Source of the DNA: Dipteris shenzhenensis
Taxonomy: Eukaryota > Polypodiophyta > Polypodiopsida > Gleicheniales
Direction: 5' to 3' (one strand)
NCBI GenBank assembly: GCA_047967505.1
Contig: CM106538.1
DNA: 64,000 bases
Part shown: piece by piece, positions 1-10,974 of the stretch
How positions within the stretch are numbered: the first letter of the stretch is position 1
Layout of the letters: each line of letters starts with the position of its first letter
Position numbers and translations under genes: made by a program
The notes under the pieces: generated by a model
The model's database searches: none
Seen by the model: the letters and a program-made list of their open reading frames with translations, nothing else
What the model was told of the DNA's origin: nothing

Positions 1-154
1 TGCTATGAATAGCTCCCTCCATATAAAGCGAGCACTATATATGAATCAACCTCTATATATAGCAATCTTGGCTAAAAATAGCCATCCAGCCCTATGCTAT
101 CCCGTAACCCACGTTAACCTGCTATCCAACCCTAGGTACACCATGCACATGACA
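1..154 (-). repeat. Partial 3' LTR of the minus-strand element
   Basis: This matches 3830-3983 with a constant offset of 3829 and only a few substitutions. On the minus strand the LTR begins with TGTCATGTGCATGG at 154, directly after the polypurine tract. The rest lies outside the window. Confidence 0.85.
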
Positions 155-169
155 TACTCCCCTTCCTCT
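155..169 (-). other. Polypurine tract of the minus-strand element
   Basis: The minus strand reads AGAGGAAGGGGAGTA immediately before the LTR start at 154. This is the usual plus-strand priming site of LTR retrotransposons, and it confirms that the element points leftwards. Confidence 0.8.
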
Positions 170-2128
170 AAGAACTCACTCCTGAGTTCACTAGAAAGCC
201 CGAAAACTCTCTGTGAAGATGAGTCAATGCCAATAACTATACTCTAACTATCAATTTGAGTGTGCTATACTTTCCATGAGATTCAAATCAAAGAAAATCT
301 AAGGCCAAAGCCACAAGCTTTGATAACCAACCCAAGGAAAGTAAATCTCTCAATCTAAACAAGGTTACATATTGTCGAGTAGTCTCCTCGAGAAATCAAG
401 TAACGCCTGAATCCACAGAGTTAATTCCGTTGACATATCCGTACACAAGCATGGTAAAATCCGTACATGAAGGTAAATGATTCTATCAACCTTATCTATT
501 GAGTTCTAACTGGGAATTCACGAAAAAATATTCATCATGCTGAATATCCTTGAACTCAAAAATCTTAGATTGAGATCGAGGAATCATTGTTCGAACAACC
601 CCATCAATTGAGCCCCTTGAGGTCAATTTCTGGGTTGCAATTTCTATCAACCCTAATTCTTGAATTACTTAGTATTCTGAAAATCCCTCAACGGAATACC
701 CTTGTAATTCAAATTCTTGGGTTGAAATACATGACAGACTTTCCATCGCAAAACAATTAGGTATCCGTTCATAACTCATGATGGAAGAATCTTCATGGAA
801 GTATCAATGGGCAAAATCTTGACCAAAGATATGGTCCCCTTGATCTATCCTCGAAATGCCGCTAAATGAGGATAATCAGTAAAAATTCAGTTGGCTATAT
901 CCAATCAATGGTACTGTTCTAGACATGTATATCGTCAACCATCATAGGAATAGCATCCTATGTGATCCAAAGACTACGGAAACATACAATCTGAAATCTC
1001 TAAAAATAAGATCCACTACCGAATATCCTGTATAAACTTGTGCACAATAAACCGCTCCTATCACAGGATCATCCAGTTCTTAGGATCTCTTATCTAGGAA
1101 CATCAAGTTCCAAACAAGGCACTGACAGACCATCATCAGAAGAGATGTGGTAACCCTCCCCGAGATTGAGTCTAGATTATGGAGCTCAGGGTTGAACCCA
1201 AAAAAAATACATGGCTTCTCTTAGGGTAAAGAATCTTAGTCAGGCCTCGTAAAAAATCTAATCAGGTTGCTCCCAATTCAATTCAGCCTACTTGTACTTC
1301 ACCCTAGAGGTCCTTGGGTATTATTTCACGCTGGATTATACCACCACCTCAGAGAATCTTAAGTGTAACATACCTTAGTGTCCCATACCACCAATGTATA
1401 CTGCAAATAAAAAACTCAGTGGACAATATGAGTGAATCAGGCTAGCCAATCCCTCTTTACTCAGACCATCCCAGATTGAGTCAGGGTGGCGAATCCGTTC
1501 TCAATCCTTTTCTTAATGTGATTATATGACCCCCTTGTGTTACAATACCGCAACCAATAGGTCAAAGAAGAAAACCCAGTAGGTAGTATCCCTAAGAACT
1601 CTTGAATCCTGACTATCCATGACCTCAGGCTAAAAGAGTGAGAATTAGAATGACCCAGCCTTGGGACATGATTCAAAGAAGGTATTCATCAAGACTCATC
1701 CTGGTCTAATCAATAAGAACCTTCATATGTCCAAACGGTGACTCGAAGAAACACCATAACTCACAATCACATCGAGATCAAAACTTCAAATTGAAACCTA
1801 TGCACCAAGATTCGAGAAAGGGAAATCCAATTGCCTTTGTTAAATCCGGTCTAATATGTAACAAATACTCGGGCACCATCAATGTACCATATATCTAAAA
1901 AACTTCAAGATATATGCAAGAAAAGTATAATTTGGAAAAAAACCATCAAACTATAGATGCCACTAGTTACAAATCAAACCCAAGTTAACCAAAACCTGGT
2001 CAATTTAATAACAAGACAGTTTACAATTCATACAAAATTGGGGAACATCTTGAACCAAAAGTGACTCAGAAGATCCAGTCGAGCCAAAAATAATTGGGTG
2101 TCGGTTAAAACTGAGGATTTCAACCTCT

Positions 2129-2413
2129 TCATCGCTTCTCAATAGCACGGAAGCGGTATAAAGACTCTAAAACAAGCTGTCTACATTTAGAACAGCATGA
2201 GCCTTCTTCAATATATTTCTTGTACTGAGGGGTTTTATAGTAGTGAAGAGCTGCCCAGAGTTCATCCATCAAGGAATCCATCTCTCGTAGCAGGTCATGA
2301 TGTCTACAAGGAATAACCTCCGATGTAGCCTCATCCTCCATCTCAATAAAACAGTAATCCAACATAGGTGTCTCATTACTTTGATGTCCTTCCATGGCTG
2401 GAAAATATCTCAC
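2129..2413 (-). other. 94-codon open frame inside the non-coding LTR element
   Basis: This is the longest frame in the sense direction of the minus-strand element. The predicted product is acidic and helical, with two CxxC-like cysteines near the C-terminus (CCSKC), followed by a basic end. I do not recognise it. It could be a remnant of gag or chance sequence. No homology is claimed. Confidence 0.2.
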
Positions 2414-2692
2414 ACGGGAGAGGGACTAGAAGAAAAACAGCTGCGTCCAAACACGTGCTCTTCCCACAAGAGAATCTGGTGCTACGTGGAATCAAGGAAG
2501 AAGGCGAGTAGAGGACAGCAAGAAAGATGGCGGAATCTGATAGGCTGATCTCAGACAAAAAGAGGGTGGGAAATTCACCTTCATGCGCTGAAGTGCTGGA
2601 GTGAGAAAGAGAGAGAAATCCCGGGTATATAAATAGCCAGGAAGGGCCATCAAAAGCTAGGCGAATTTAGGATGGGTGCTTGATTTAGAGAA

Positions 2693-2958
2693 AGTGCTTT
2701 CCTTGCTAGAGAAAAACAAAAAAGCAACCTGCTTTTTAACCAAAAAACAGTCTCGCTTTTCATAGATCTGGTCCCGCTTTTCTCCAGCCATCCAAAAATA
2801 GCCAAAACGCGCTAAATTTAGAACAAGTGCTTTCCTTGCTAGAGAAAAACAAAAAAGCAACCTGCTTTTTAACAAAAAAAAGCAGTCTCGCTTTTAATAG
2901 ATCCTATCCCACTTTTCTCCAGTCAGCCAAAAATAGCCAAAATGCGCTAAAATCAGGC
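2693..2958. repeat. Two-copy tandem duplication, 133-bp unit
   Basis: The unit starting AGTGCTTTCCTTGCTAGAG at 2693 recurs at 2826 and is still clearly similar to about 2958. It lies in the internal part of the LTR element. Confidence 0.8.
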
Positions 2959-3478
2959 CATACGCTCCTTCCCAAAGAAGCACCTGCCCCAATCATATCG
3001 CCCCTATCTCTGATGCCCGAATCTCCCAAACAAGCCGCTTTCTAGGCTTATGAACGCTCTCTCTTTCCTCCTACTTCTCAACTGCAGCAAATCTAGGTCT
3101 CTAAGGTAGGAATCTCATCCTTGAGAACCTAGAGCGAATTCTTTCCCTAACCAGCCCACTCTCACGTGTCCCCACACAGCCAATCACATCAACAACCCAA
3201 GCGTGGGAAGTTATAGGTTAGAAACGAGCATCAAGTCTTCTCATCGCCTACTCTTCTCAGGGAATCACGATTTCCAAAAACGTAGCAACCGAATGAGAGC
3301 ACACAGCCTATGGACTTCTATTTCTTCCACAACTCTCCCAATCATGAGCGCACATCATCAGCCAACAATTCATCCCATACATGAGCGGAAATTTAGATTT
3401 GCAAGAGCAATCTCAAAAAGCGTACCTAGAAGACATCTTTTCTCCATACCTCGCATTGAATTCAATTGTGATAGGACA

Positions 3479-3490
3479 GCTCTGATACCA
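3479..3490 (-). other. Primer-binding site (initiator tRNA-Met)
   Basis: The minus strand reads TGGTATCAGAGC, the standard plant PBS complementary to the 3' end of initiator tRNA-Met. It lies two bases downstream of the LTR end at 3493. Confidence 0.85.
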
Positions 3491-3492
3491 AA

Positions 3493-3983
3493 TGACACGA
3501 CCTCGCAGGATCTGACCCTATCACTGACCTAGAATCTCGTCCTCAATCCAACTAGAATCATAGCGCAGGCGCCTTGATCCTCCCGACCACCCCCGAGCAC
3601 GTGGGCTATAGCTCGACTCATCCATAGACCCGTATCTAACCCAGGCGTCCCATACCACCTGAGCCCGTCCAAAGGACCTTCGATACACCCCCTATGATCC
3701 GCCATGTAGATGGCCAGAGTCCCGGCCTGGGTCCAAGCCCCATCCATCAGTTGAGGAGCACTCAACTCATCTGCACAATAGCACTGGCCCTCCCTCTATA
3801 TAGAAGGAAACCTACTATAGATAGCACAATGCTATGAATAGCTCCCTCCATATAAAGCGAGCACTATATATGAATCAATCTCTATATATAGCAATCTCGG
3901 CTAAAAATAGCCATCCAGCCCTATGCTATCCCGTAACCCACGTTAACCTGCTATCCAACCCTACGTACACCATGCACATGACA
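3493..3983 (-). repeat. Complete 5' LTR (491 bp) of the minus-strand element
   Basis: On the minus strand it starts TGTCATGTGC at 3983 and ends GGTCGTGTCA at 3493, so it has TG...CA termini, followed by the PBS. A likely TATA box (CTATATAGAGG, minus strand, around 3795-3806) fits a promoter within the LTR. The flanking duplication cannot be checked because the other end is outside the window. Confidence 0.85.
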
Positions 3984-4180
3984 GGGCTTATCTGTGCCCA
4001 ATAAAGATGTGCTTCCTTGGCAACTGTGGTCTTGATTTCCTTGATGACATGCACATAATCTCCAAAACCAAAAACTCTTAGTTGAGGAATGACAATTGTT
4101 TATTTGAAGACAACTCGAATGAAGTCTTTTCTTCTGTGGATAACTATTCAGCCTGAATCAAGTGAACCTGATAGGAATAG

Positions 4181-5241
4181 TGTTGAGATTATTGGGGTCA
4201 CCCCCAAACGAGGAGGGCATGGGGGAGTTAGACCATAAGCATGGTTGGACTAAGAGGGAAGCCACATGGGCAGATGAGAAAGCTGCCACAGGGGCAAAAC
4301 TGAGAGAGAAGAGAGAGTTTCCACATGGGCAATCTCTGAATGCTCATGGAAGGCCGTTGGTAGGCCTAAAGTGGTGGGCAGAAGGGCCTACGTGTAAGGC
4401 TGCAGACAGAGCCTGGAGTGAGCAGTACAAAGGAAGGACTGATCAGGCCCACACAGGACCAGTCGGCAGTACAGTGAATATACAGTACAGACTGCCAGTT
4501 GCATGCATGTGGCAATGGTCGACAGTAGTAAGAACAGTCGACTGGTGCAACAAAGTACTGCAGGCATGCTAGGCGGGTACAAGGCTTGAGAAGATTGCAG
4601 AAGGCCCCAGCAAGAGAGCCTGGAGCAGGGCCCTAAATAGGCACTTGAACAGGTCAGCTAATCACAGGAAGGGCAGATTGGGTTGGCCAGTCTGTGGTTG
4701 GATGATAAATGGTTGGCCAGTCTGCGGCAAGTCGGTCAGGTCAGAGGGCTATAAGCCCTACAAATAGGCCCCATGAGGGGGCAGTCACTTATTCACTGGC
4801 TGCATACTAGAACAGCAAGAAGGCCAGGAATCAAGCTCACCTTGTGCCTCACACTTGGGCTGCATCCACAGCAGCATAGAGTTCAAGGAGAGGTGTACAA
4901 AGTCTCACCACAGAGCAGCAAGGAGACCTGTTTATGCGGTATCCAAGCAGCCTACTGAAGCTCTGGCAAGAGGAGGTAGACGACAGTTTTAAGGTGCCAA
5001 GGGTCCACATCTAGGCAGTAACCTATCTGCTAGATGGTGCCACATTGAGCACACCTTTTTATCAGGTTTTGTTCATGTTGGAGCAATCTACATAGAAGAT
5101 TTGATGTACTTCTCTACCATGCTGTGTTCCAGATCTGTGTCTATAGCACTTTGTGTTTCTTGGGTTACATTTTTATACATTCTTCTACTGCGGGAGTGTT
5201 GGCTTTATATGGCAAGCGACCTACATCTCTGTTTTCTAACA
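4181..5241 (+). repeat. 5' LTR of collapsed copia-like element
   Basis: It starts TGTTGAGATTATTGGGGTCA and ends TTCTAACA, immediately followed by the PBS at 5242. The start motif recurs at 6031 (TGTTGGGATTATTGGGGTCA). The possible target-site bases AATAG precede it at 4176-4180, but the partner is not identifiable. Confidence 0.75.
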
Positions 5242-5253
5242 TGGTATCAGAGC
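5242..5253 (+). other. Primer-binding site (initiator tRNA-Met)
   Basis: TGGTATCAGAGC directly follows the CA end of the LTR. About 60 bp downstream, a short duplication (AAATCATCTCCTACGTCTAAAGGTCAG, listed here only by its ends AAATCATC and AAAGGTCAG) is repeated twice within 5300-5395. Confidence 0.8.
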
Positions 5254-5410
5254 CCTGAGGAAGTTTCACAAGTACCTGGAGCTTGGAGGTGAGAACCTGT
5301 GAAAGGAGATCTCAGTTCAGACTCGTGAAAATCATCTCCTACGTCTAAAGGTCAGACTTGTGGAAATCATCTCCTACGTCTAAAGGTCAGGTACCTTTAC
5401 GAAAAGAAAG

Positions 5411-6021
5411 GTGACCACGATTCAAACAGGCGTGCCTGTTGAGTCTATTTCAGGAACTTCAATCCTTTGCAAACTTTGGAGAAGCCGGCAAGTTGGGGAT
5501 AGCTGCCCTATCTGGAAGCTGAAACTTCGGAAAGCCACCTGTTGTCAAGAAGTTGTGGAAGATAACGACAGAGAGGATCTGGAACCTGAAGATGAAAAGA
5601 TGCGGTAGGAAAGGTGACAAAACTAGCTGGTGCAGACAAGGTAAAAGAGTGGAAGAAAAGGATGCCAAAGCCCTGTCAATGATCATCACGATGACAATAG
5701 ACGAAGTAATTCTGTAATCTAGTCGGAAGATACTTCGAATGAAGCATGGAGCATCCAAAACCAGCAAAATGAAACAGACAATGTGTCAAGGATTCTCAAC
5801 CTCCAGAATCAACTGTTTCACCATGAGGATGGAGGGGAATACCATACGTGACTATTTCACGAAAGCGAAAGTGTTGAGAGATCACTCGGAGCAATCGGTC
5901 ATAAGGTGGACCTGGTTCAATCGCCAACGCTTGTGCTCAAGATGTTGCCAAAGAGCTTCAAAACCTTTGTAGCCAACTTCATGGGAGCTGATGGCGCATT
6001 TGCATCGACCAATGGGTTGGT
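5411..6021 (+). pseudogene. Decayed copia gag fragment
   Basis: Short pieces in different frames keep the pattern of a copia gag. One around 5810-5880 reads as MRMEGNTIRDYFTKAKVLRD, the usual stretch where the polyprotein describes the number and length of helices before the zinc knuckle. One around 5925-5970 reads as LKMLPKSFKTFVANF, the hydrophobic motif that follows. The frame changes between them, so no product is expected. A purine run ends the fragment and the next LTR start follows at once, so everything from gag onward has been lost. Confidence 0.45.
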
Positions 6022-6030
6022 GAGAGGGGG
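6022..6030 (+). other. Polypurine tract
   Basis: GAGAGGGGG ends exactly where the second LTR start (TGTTGGG) begins at 6031, as expected for a plus-strand element. Confidence 0.6.
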
Positions 6031-6125
6031 TGTTGGGATTATTGGGGTCATCCCCATCGTGAGCCCCCAAATGAGGAGGACACGTCACATGGGGGAGGTA
6101 GACTGGCTGCACAGAGGGAAGCTAT
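6031..6125 (+). repeat. 3' LTR fragment
   Basis: About 95 bp align with the start of the 4181 LTR, including TTATTGGGGTCA and the ATGGGGGAGGTAGAC region. After that the two sequences no longer match, so the LTR is truncated or rearranged. Confidence 0.6.
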
Positions 6126-6276
6126 TACATCCTTCACTAACGATGGATTCCCAGTATATAGCCCGACCATTAGGGAAGACCCCTAGAGGGTGGGGCTATT
6201 AGCCTAGGGTGGAAGGTCCTAGGGCTAAGGTTAAGAAATATCATCTGCATTAGAGGTCTAAAGGGTCAAAAACATT

Positions 6277-6950
6277 ATATACCTTTGTAAGACTAGAATA
6301 TATCCAACCGTACAAATTTAGATTTTTTGTTGTTCTAAAGTCCAAAATTCTACAAAGAAAGAAATTTTTAAAAAATATAAAAAAAAGGAAGAACAGTTTT
6401 TTTTTTAATGAAAAGAAAAAAATATAAAATAATGAGAATTTTTACTTGTTGGGGCTTCTGCACCCGTGTAAGATAATTCGATATAGGTGAACAGTTGATC
6501 ACCACTTGGACATAAATTCAAACAATTTGCATGTCCACTAAGGTGATAGAAAAATATACCTTTGTAAGACTAGAATATATCCAGTCGCACAAATTTAGAG
6601 TTGTTGTTCTACAATCCAAAATTCTACAAAGAAAGAAATTTTTAAAAAATAATAGAAATAACAAGAAGAAATAAAAATAACAATAAAAGATTAAACAAAA
6701 TGAAAAGAATAATCCATATTAAATAATGAGAATCTTTAGTTGTTGGGGCTTCTACACCCGCGTAAGTTGAACAGTTGATCACCACTTGGACGAAAATTCA
6801 AAGAATTTGCATGTTTGCTAAGGTGATAGAAAAATATACCTTTGTAAGACTAGAATATATCCAATCGAAGATTTTTTGTTGTTCTAAAGTCCAAAATTCT
6901 ACAAACAAAGAAATTTAAAAGAAATTTAAAGGGTAAAAAGCCTTCATGAT
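6277..6950. repeat. Tandem repeat, about 280-bp unit, 2.4 copies
   Basis: The motif TATACCTTTGTAAGACTAG starts at 6277, 6555 and 6835 (spacings 278 and 280). Each unit also holds the phrase CAGTTGATCACCACTTGGAC and an A-rich stretch. The third copy is partial. No coding content. Confidence 0.85.
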
Positions 6951-6959
6951 ATATTTAGC

Positions 6960-9060
6960 CATGGCCTAAGCTATATATTGGCATGAGAGTTTAGTGCTGT
7001 GTTTCAAATGGTGATTCTTGTGGTTTGGTTCCTAGTGTCAGGTTCGAAAAAGATGATTAGGGTAGCTGACTTGAGGAGTCATTTCAATGTCTCAGAGCAA
7101 GTCTTCAGCATGAGAACTGGAGTAGAGCGGACAAAGCTTTCTGGATGTGAGTGGTCGTGTCTTTCTTGGTTGTTCGATTAAGAAACTTTGTAAGCTATGT
7201 TTTTCCATTACATAGTCTCGTTTTGTAAGACCTATCAGTAGACTTGGCCTCGAAGCAATGGAGGACTCTGTGAGTTTTATGGTCTGGCACAGGATCCAAA
7301 GCGAGTACTCCTGACCTTGTTTGCAAACCCTGAGATCGCAGGCTATGAGTGTGCAATAGAGAGCTTTTGGGCTACTAGGTGATGAAGATTAAAATGCCAT
7401 AAATTATGGGTATTCCCATAAGTTGGGGCGTTTGTAAGGACCTTATGAGATCCATGTGCAGACACAACGAAAGCAGGCAGTGGACTGCATAATCCCAACT
7501 TCCAAAACCTATGCAGGTCACACTTGCCAAGCGTGAAAGACAATGGCCATATATAAAAATATATGTGTTGTCAACATCAAAACTGGCAAAGAGGACCACA
7601 GCTTTAGCCTATTGGGCCCGCAAGTCCTTGGATCCTGCAAGTAGATGTGTTGCATAGATGTGAAGGAGGGGCATCAGACTAGATGGTAGACCTTGGCATT
7701 GCATGTAAACGGAGGACGACAGCCATGAATCAAGGGTCTATGCTTTTTTTGCTTTAGTTGAGACTCAAAATAGTACTCTGCTGCAGGCTGCCTAATGTCT
7801 GCTCCAGAAGTTATCTCCAGTCGTACCAGAGCAGTAGGGGCTGTAAGGCCCAAGGAGGGACCAGGTATATCTGAAGTCGCAGACAGACCAGAAAATCCTG
7901 CGGCAGACCCGTGGGAGGAAAACAGGAAATCAGATTCTGAAGGGCACTGCTCAGTGCTTATTGCTGATTTGTGTGATGACGAGGGAGATTGAAGCTTCTG
8001 GGAGCTGCACATACAGGGGTAAATTCCTGCACAAACAAACAGTGAGTCCAAAATGTACACACATGTGCAGTCGCACAAATCCAAATTCAGCTAAGGTTCC
8101 CGGGGCCTGGGTTTACAGAGGACTTTGAAGAGATGTGTGAATTCCTAGAATGAGCAATCTGGGGCAAACTGTGGATCATGCAGCCCACTGTGGACAGCCA
8201 CCAGTGCATTGATTTATAGAGCTAATTATGTCGTGACCTAGGACTACACCTGCAAGGGGGGCTTGAAAGCAGGCCAAAAGGCAATTGTAGGCCAAGCATA
8301 GATGTAGAGCAGTCACGGATCAGTCTGCGGGGATCAGTCAGGGTAGACCAGGAACCACACGGGAGATCCTTTTCAGATGCTCCATGATTCAGGAATCCCA
8401 CAGAGTAGCCTGTGAGATCTCTGGACTATGCAACAGTCGAGGCAACGTGGCAGACTTCTTGACAGAGCCCAAATGATGGTCAGGCCCCTTGTAAGGTGGT
8501 TTTAGATTGGCAGTCCAGTGCAAGTTTGAAAGGTGAGGGAGCCACGAATTTCGAAGAGGAAACTATAGACCGTGTGGGGCTTGACATGCGTGTGACACCA
8601 TGGACGGTGCTTAGTTTCATGGTTATAGTTGCAAACAACCTAACTTAATTGGGATTCACAGACTGTGCACAACAAAAACATAGAGTTAGATCCCGTAGCA
8701 CTTGCACATGCACACAAGACTTGCATCTGTGCTAGAAGGCATAGGTAAACATGCACAATGCACAGGTGAGCATAGGCAGCTAAAAGGCCTGAGCAATTGG
8801 TTACATACAGTAGCAACACGTACTAGATGGGAACGTGTTGTTAGTATGAGCACTGGCAATTTGGCAGAACCTATACAGAGGTGCAGAGCCTACAAGAGCA
8901 AGATCAAGTCTTTCGTAGTATAGTGCACGTTGGCAATTGTAGATCCTGAAATGAAAACCCGGCTTTAGATCCGCCTTTTAAAAATTATGTATTAACTTGG
9001 TTGTGGATTTAGCCCTGCTGCAGTCACAAAACCTCTCCAAAAAAACCACAACACAAGGTT
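6960..9060. other. No gene recognised
   Basis: There are only short frames (at most 136 codons), with no familiar motif on either strand. The sequence is of moderate GC with no clear repeat structure. It may be eroded transposon sequence. Confidence 0.5.
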
Positions 9061-9067
9061 TACTTTT

Positions 9068-9195
9068 AAGTATAGGAATTGAAAGATACTTTTCAGTACA
9101 GGAATTGAAAGATATTGGCCACATGAGAATCAATTCCTATCCCTAAGAGCAATGAAATAAGTCAATTCCTATCCCTAAGAGCAATGACATGAATT
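9068..9195. repeat. Two small adjacent tandem duplications
   Basis: TAGGAATTGAAAGATA-type units repeat at about 9070-9115 with a period near 29 bp. Directly after, CAATTCCTATCCCTAAGAGC repeats at 9131 and 9163 (period 32). The two units are partly complementary (GGAATTG against CAATTCC), so the pair can fold. Confidence 0.7.
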
Positions 9196-9990
9196 TATGG
9201 GCAGGTCCAAACAGGAATCTTATTGATTCTTAGAATTTCATTTATGTGAAGAGAGATGCTAGGATCGAAGCCATTTTGTTAATAAAGACTTAGCCGGTCT
9301 GACCAATCATTCATGAAAATAGACTCTTGAATTCTTGTTGTGGGTGGAGATAAAAAGATCACTCAATCGAAATTTGAGAAAACGTAACCATGGGATAGCA
9401 GTGTCTCTTGATAAAAAATGGACCACTAGGATGAATTCCATTTATGCTTGCATTGGTACTTGAAGTCCTTAGAATTTATTCTTCTAAGTATAGTTGAAGT
9501 CCTTAGAATTGATGGAAGGTATCACATCATTTCTTAAGGAAAAGTTGTTAAAAGTTTAGCATGTGAACAGTGAACAGTGAAGACTCAGGACAGATCTGGA
9601 GCCTAATAGCACCCTGTGGGATCAAGTCATTTAGCAACCGGGGCAGATGATGGACAGCAGCACTTGGAGCAGACTTGATGCATGTATTTCATCAAAGTGC
9701 AATGAAGTAAACCAATTATAAGTCAAGAAGCACATGCATCCAATGTTGAATGAATTGTTGGGCCCTTGACTTGTTGATTCTCGGCAATTTGAGCATAAGA
9801 TGGTCCATCTTTTGCGAGCATCCACACGCTCTTCATTAGCCTCCACCAGGGGGGAAGGGTATACTGACCTATGTGTGTTCAGTGAAAGCCAAAATTCAGA
9901 ATTTTCTTTTTTGAAAGTCCTAAATTTTATGATTGGTCCACCTCCCTACTTTCTATTTCTTTCCCTTGAAATCCTCCACCTTTTTCTCTA
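9196..9990. other. No gene recognised
   Basis: I see only short frames and no motif that I can name. Confidence 0.5.
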
Positions 9991-10000
9991 CTCTCTCTCA

Positions 10001-10590
10001 ACCCCCCCCCCCCCTCTCTCTCTCTCTCTCTCCTTCCTTTATCTCCTGCTATCTTCCTACACACCATCTCCAATGTATTCTTTTTGGCCTGCCCTGGAGG
10101 GTAGGCTTAAGTTAAGGTGTTTGCATTTAGGAAAAGGAAAATTGTGTATTTTTCACAAATATATTTCACAATTCGTGATTGGCCGCGTAAGAGCTACTAT
10201 TTTTAACTTTTTTATTATTGCTATTTTTATCCCCATTTTTTTCTCCCCCTCTCTCTCTCTCTCTCTTCTTCTTCTTCTTCTTCTTCTTCTTCTTCTTCTC
10301 TCTCTCAGCTTCCGGGCAGGCCTTTCGAATTTATTCAACTTGTTAGCTTTTTGGCCTGCCCCTAGGGCATTGGCCTGATTGATGGCATTTTCTCTAGGCA
10401 GCTAAATTTCTATTTATGGCCCCATCATTTTCTCCCCCTTTCTCTCTTCTTCTTCTTCTTCTTCTTCTTCTCTCTCTCTCTCTCTGTGTCTCTCTCTCTC
10501 ACAGCTTGAAGCTAAATTTTCATTTATGGCCTCATCATTTTCTCCCCCTTTCTCTCTCTCTCTTCTTCTACTTCTTCTTATTCTCTCTTA
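10001..10590. repeat. CT/CTT microsatellite cluster with a 109-bp duplication
   Basis: A run of about 16 C is followed by (CT)n around 10015-10032, (CTT)n around 10266-10300, and more CT/CTT at 10441-10500 and 10550-10585. The phrase ATTTATGGCCCCATCATT at about 10411 recurs in slightly altered form about 109 bp later, each time leading into CT repeats. The 192-aa and 70-aa frames here are low-complexity Ser/Leu artefacts. Confidence 0.85.
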
Positions 10591-10620
10591 GGGCCTTATG
10601 TCATGGAAGGGAAATACGTA

Positions 10621-10758
10621 AGAAATAGCTATTCCTGTTAGCTATTTCTGTTATGCTGTGCAAATGCACCGTGGGAAATAGAAGGGAAATAGGTGGGAAA
10701 TAGGGTGGGACCATGGGAAATAGCACTCCATGCTCTAGACCTCAAGGTGCTATTTCCC
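10621..10758. repeat. Two perfect hairpins and GGGAAATAG repeats
   Basis: AGAAATAGCT (10621-10630) and AGCTATTTCT (10640-10649) form a perfect 10-bp stem with a 9-nt loop. GGGAAATAGCAC (10715-10726) and GTGCTATTTCCC (10747-10758) form a perfect 12-bp stem with a 20-nt loop. Between them GGGAAATAG occurs several times. Confidence 0.75.
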
Positions 10759-10932
10759 CCACTCTTGAGAACCATTGATGTGACATTTCCTTTATAGCAT
10801 GTCTCATTTTCCCTTGGATCATTATGTCATGCATCATAGGAAAAACATCAGATTTAGGCTCTTCCAAGGGAAAAGCATCCAAAATAGCCATCATTATTTC
10901 CCCCCTTTTTCCCCTTCATGACATAAGCCCTT

Positions 10933-10933
<1 letters not shown>

Positions 10934-10971
<38 letters not shown>
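10934..10971. repeat. (CT)n microsatellite
   Basis: An almost pure CT dinucleotide run. Confidence 0.95.

Positions 10972-10974
<3 letters not shown>

Larger units (their letters stand above)
1..3983 (-). mobile_element. Minus-strand LTR retrotransposon without gag-pol (LARD-like or decayed)
   Basis: Bases 1-154 match 3830-3983 almost perfectly with no length change. They are the visible part of the downstream LTR and the matching end of the upstream LTR. Read on the minus strand, the order is LTR (3983 to 3493), a primer-binding site complementary to initiator tRNA-Met, about 3.3 kb of internal DNA, a polypurine tract, then the second LTR, which runs off the window. The internal region has no recognisable gag, protease, RT or integrase, only short frames. 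The element is therefore either a large retrotransposon derivative moved by proteins supplied in trans, or a heavily eroded gypsy-like copy. The near-identical LTR ends argue for fairly recent movement and favour the first reading. The superfamily cannot be fixed without coding sequence. Confidence 0.75.
4181..6230 (+). mobile_element. Collapsed Ty1/copia-like LTR element
   Basis: A 1061-bp LTR (4181-5241) is followed directly by a tRNA-Met PBS. Under 800 bp of internal sequence follows, holding a decayed gag, then a purine run and the beginning of a second LTR (6031), which starts with the same motif. Protease, integrase, RT and RNase H are absent, so a large internal deletion has joined gag to the 3' end. 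The second LTR resembles the first for only about 95 bp and then diverges. Orientation is plus. Confidence 0.7.

Noticed and set aside
5242-5253. TGGTATCAGAGC strings as possible tRNA-Met gene fragments
   Set aside because: Each lies directly behind an LTR end and lacks the rest of a tRNA; they are primer-binding sites.
9800-10628. Open frames of up to 192 codons on both strands
   Set aside because: They consist of Ser/Leu or Arg/Glu runs from CT/CTT repeats and have no domain.
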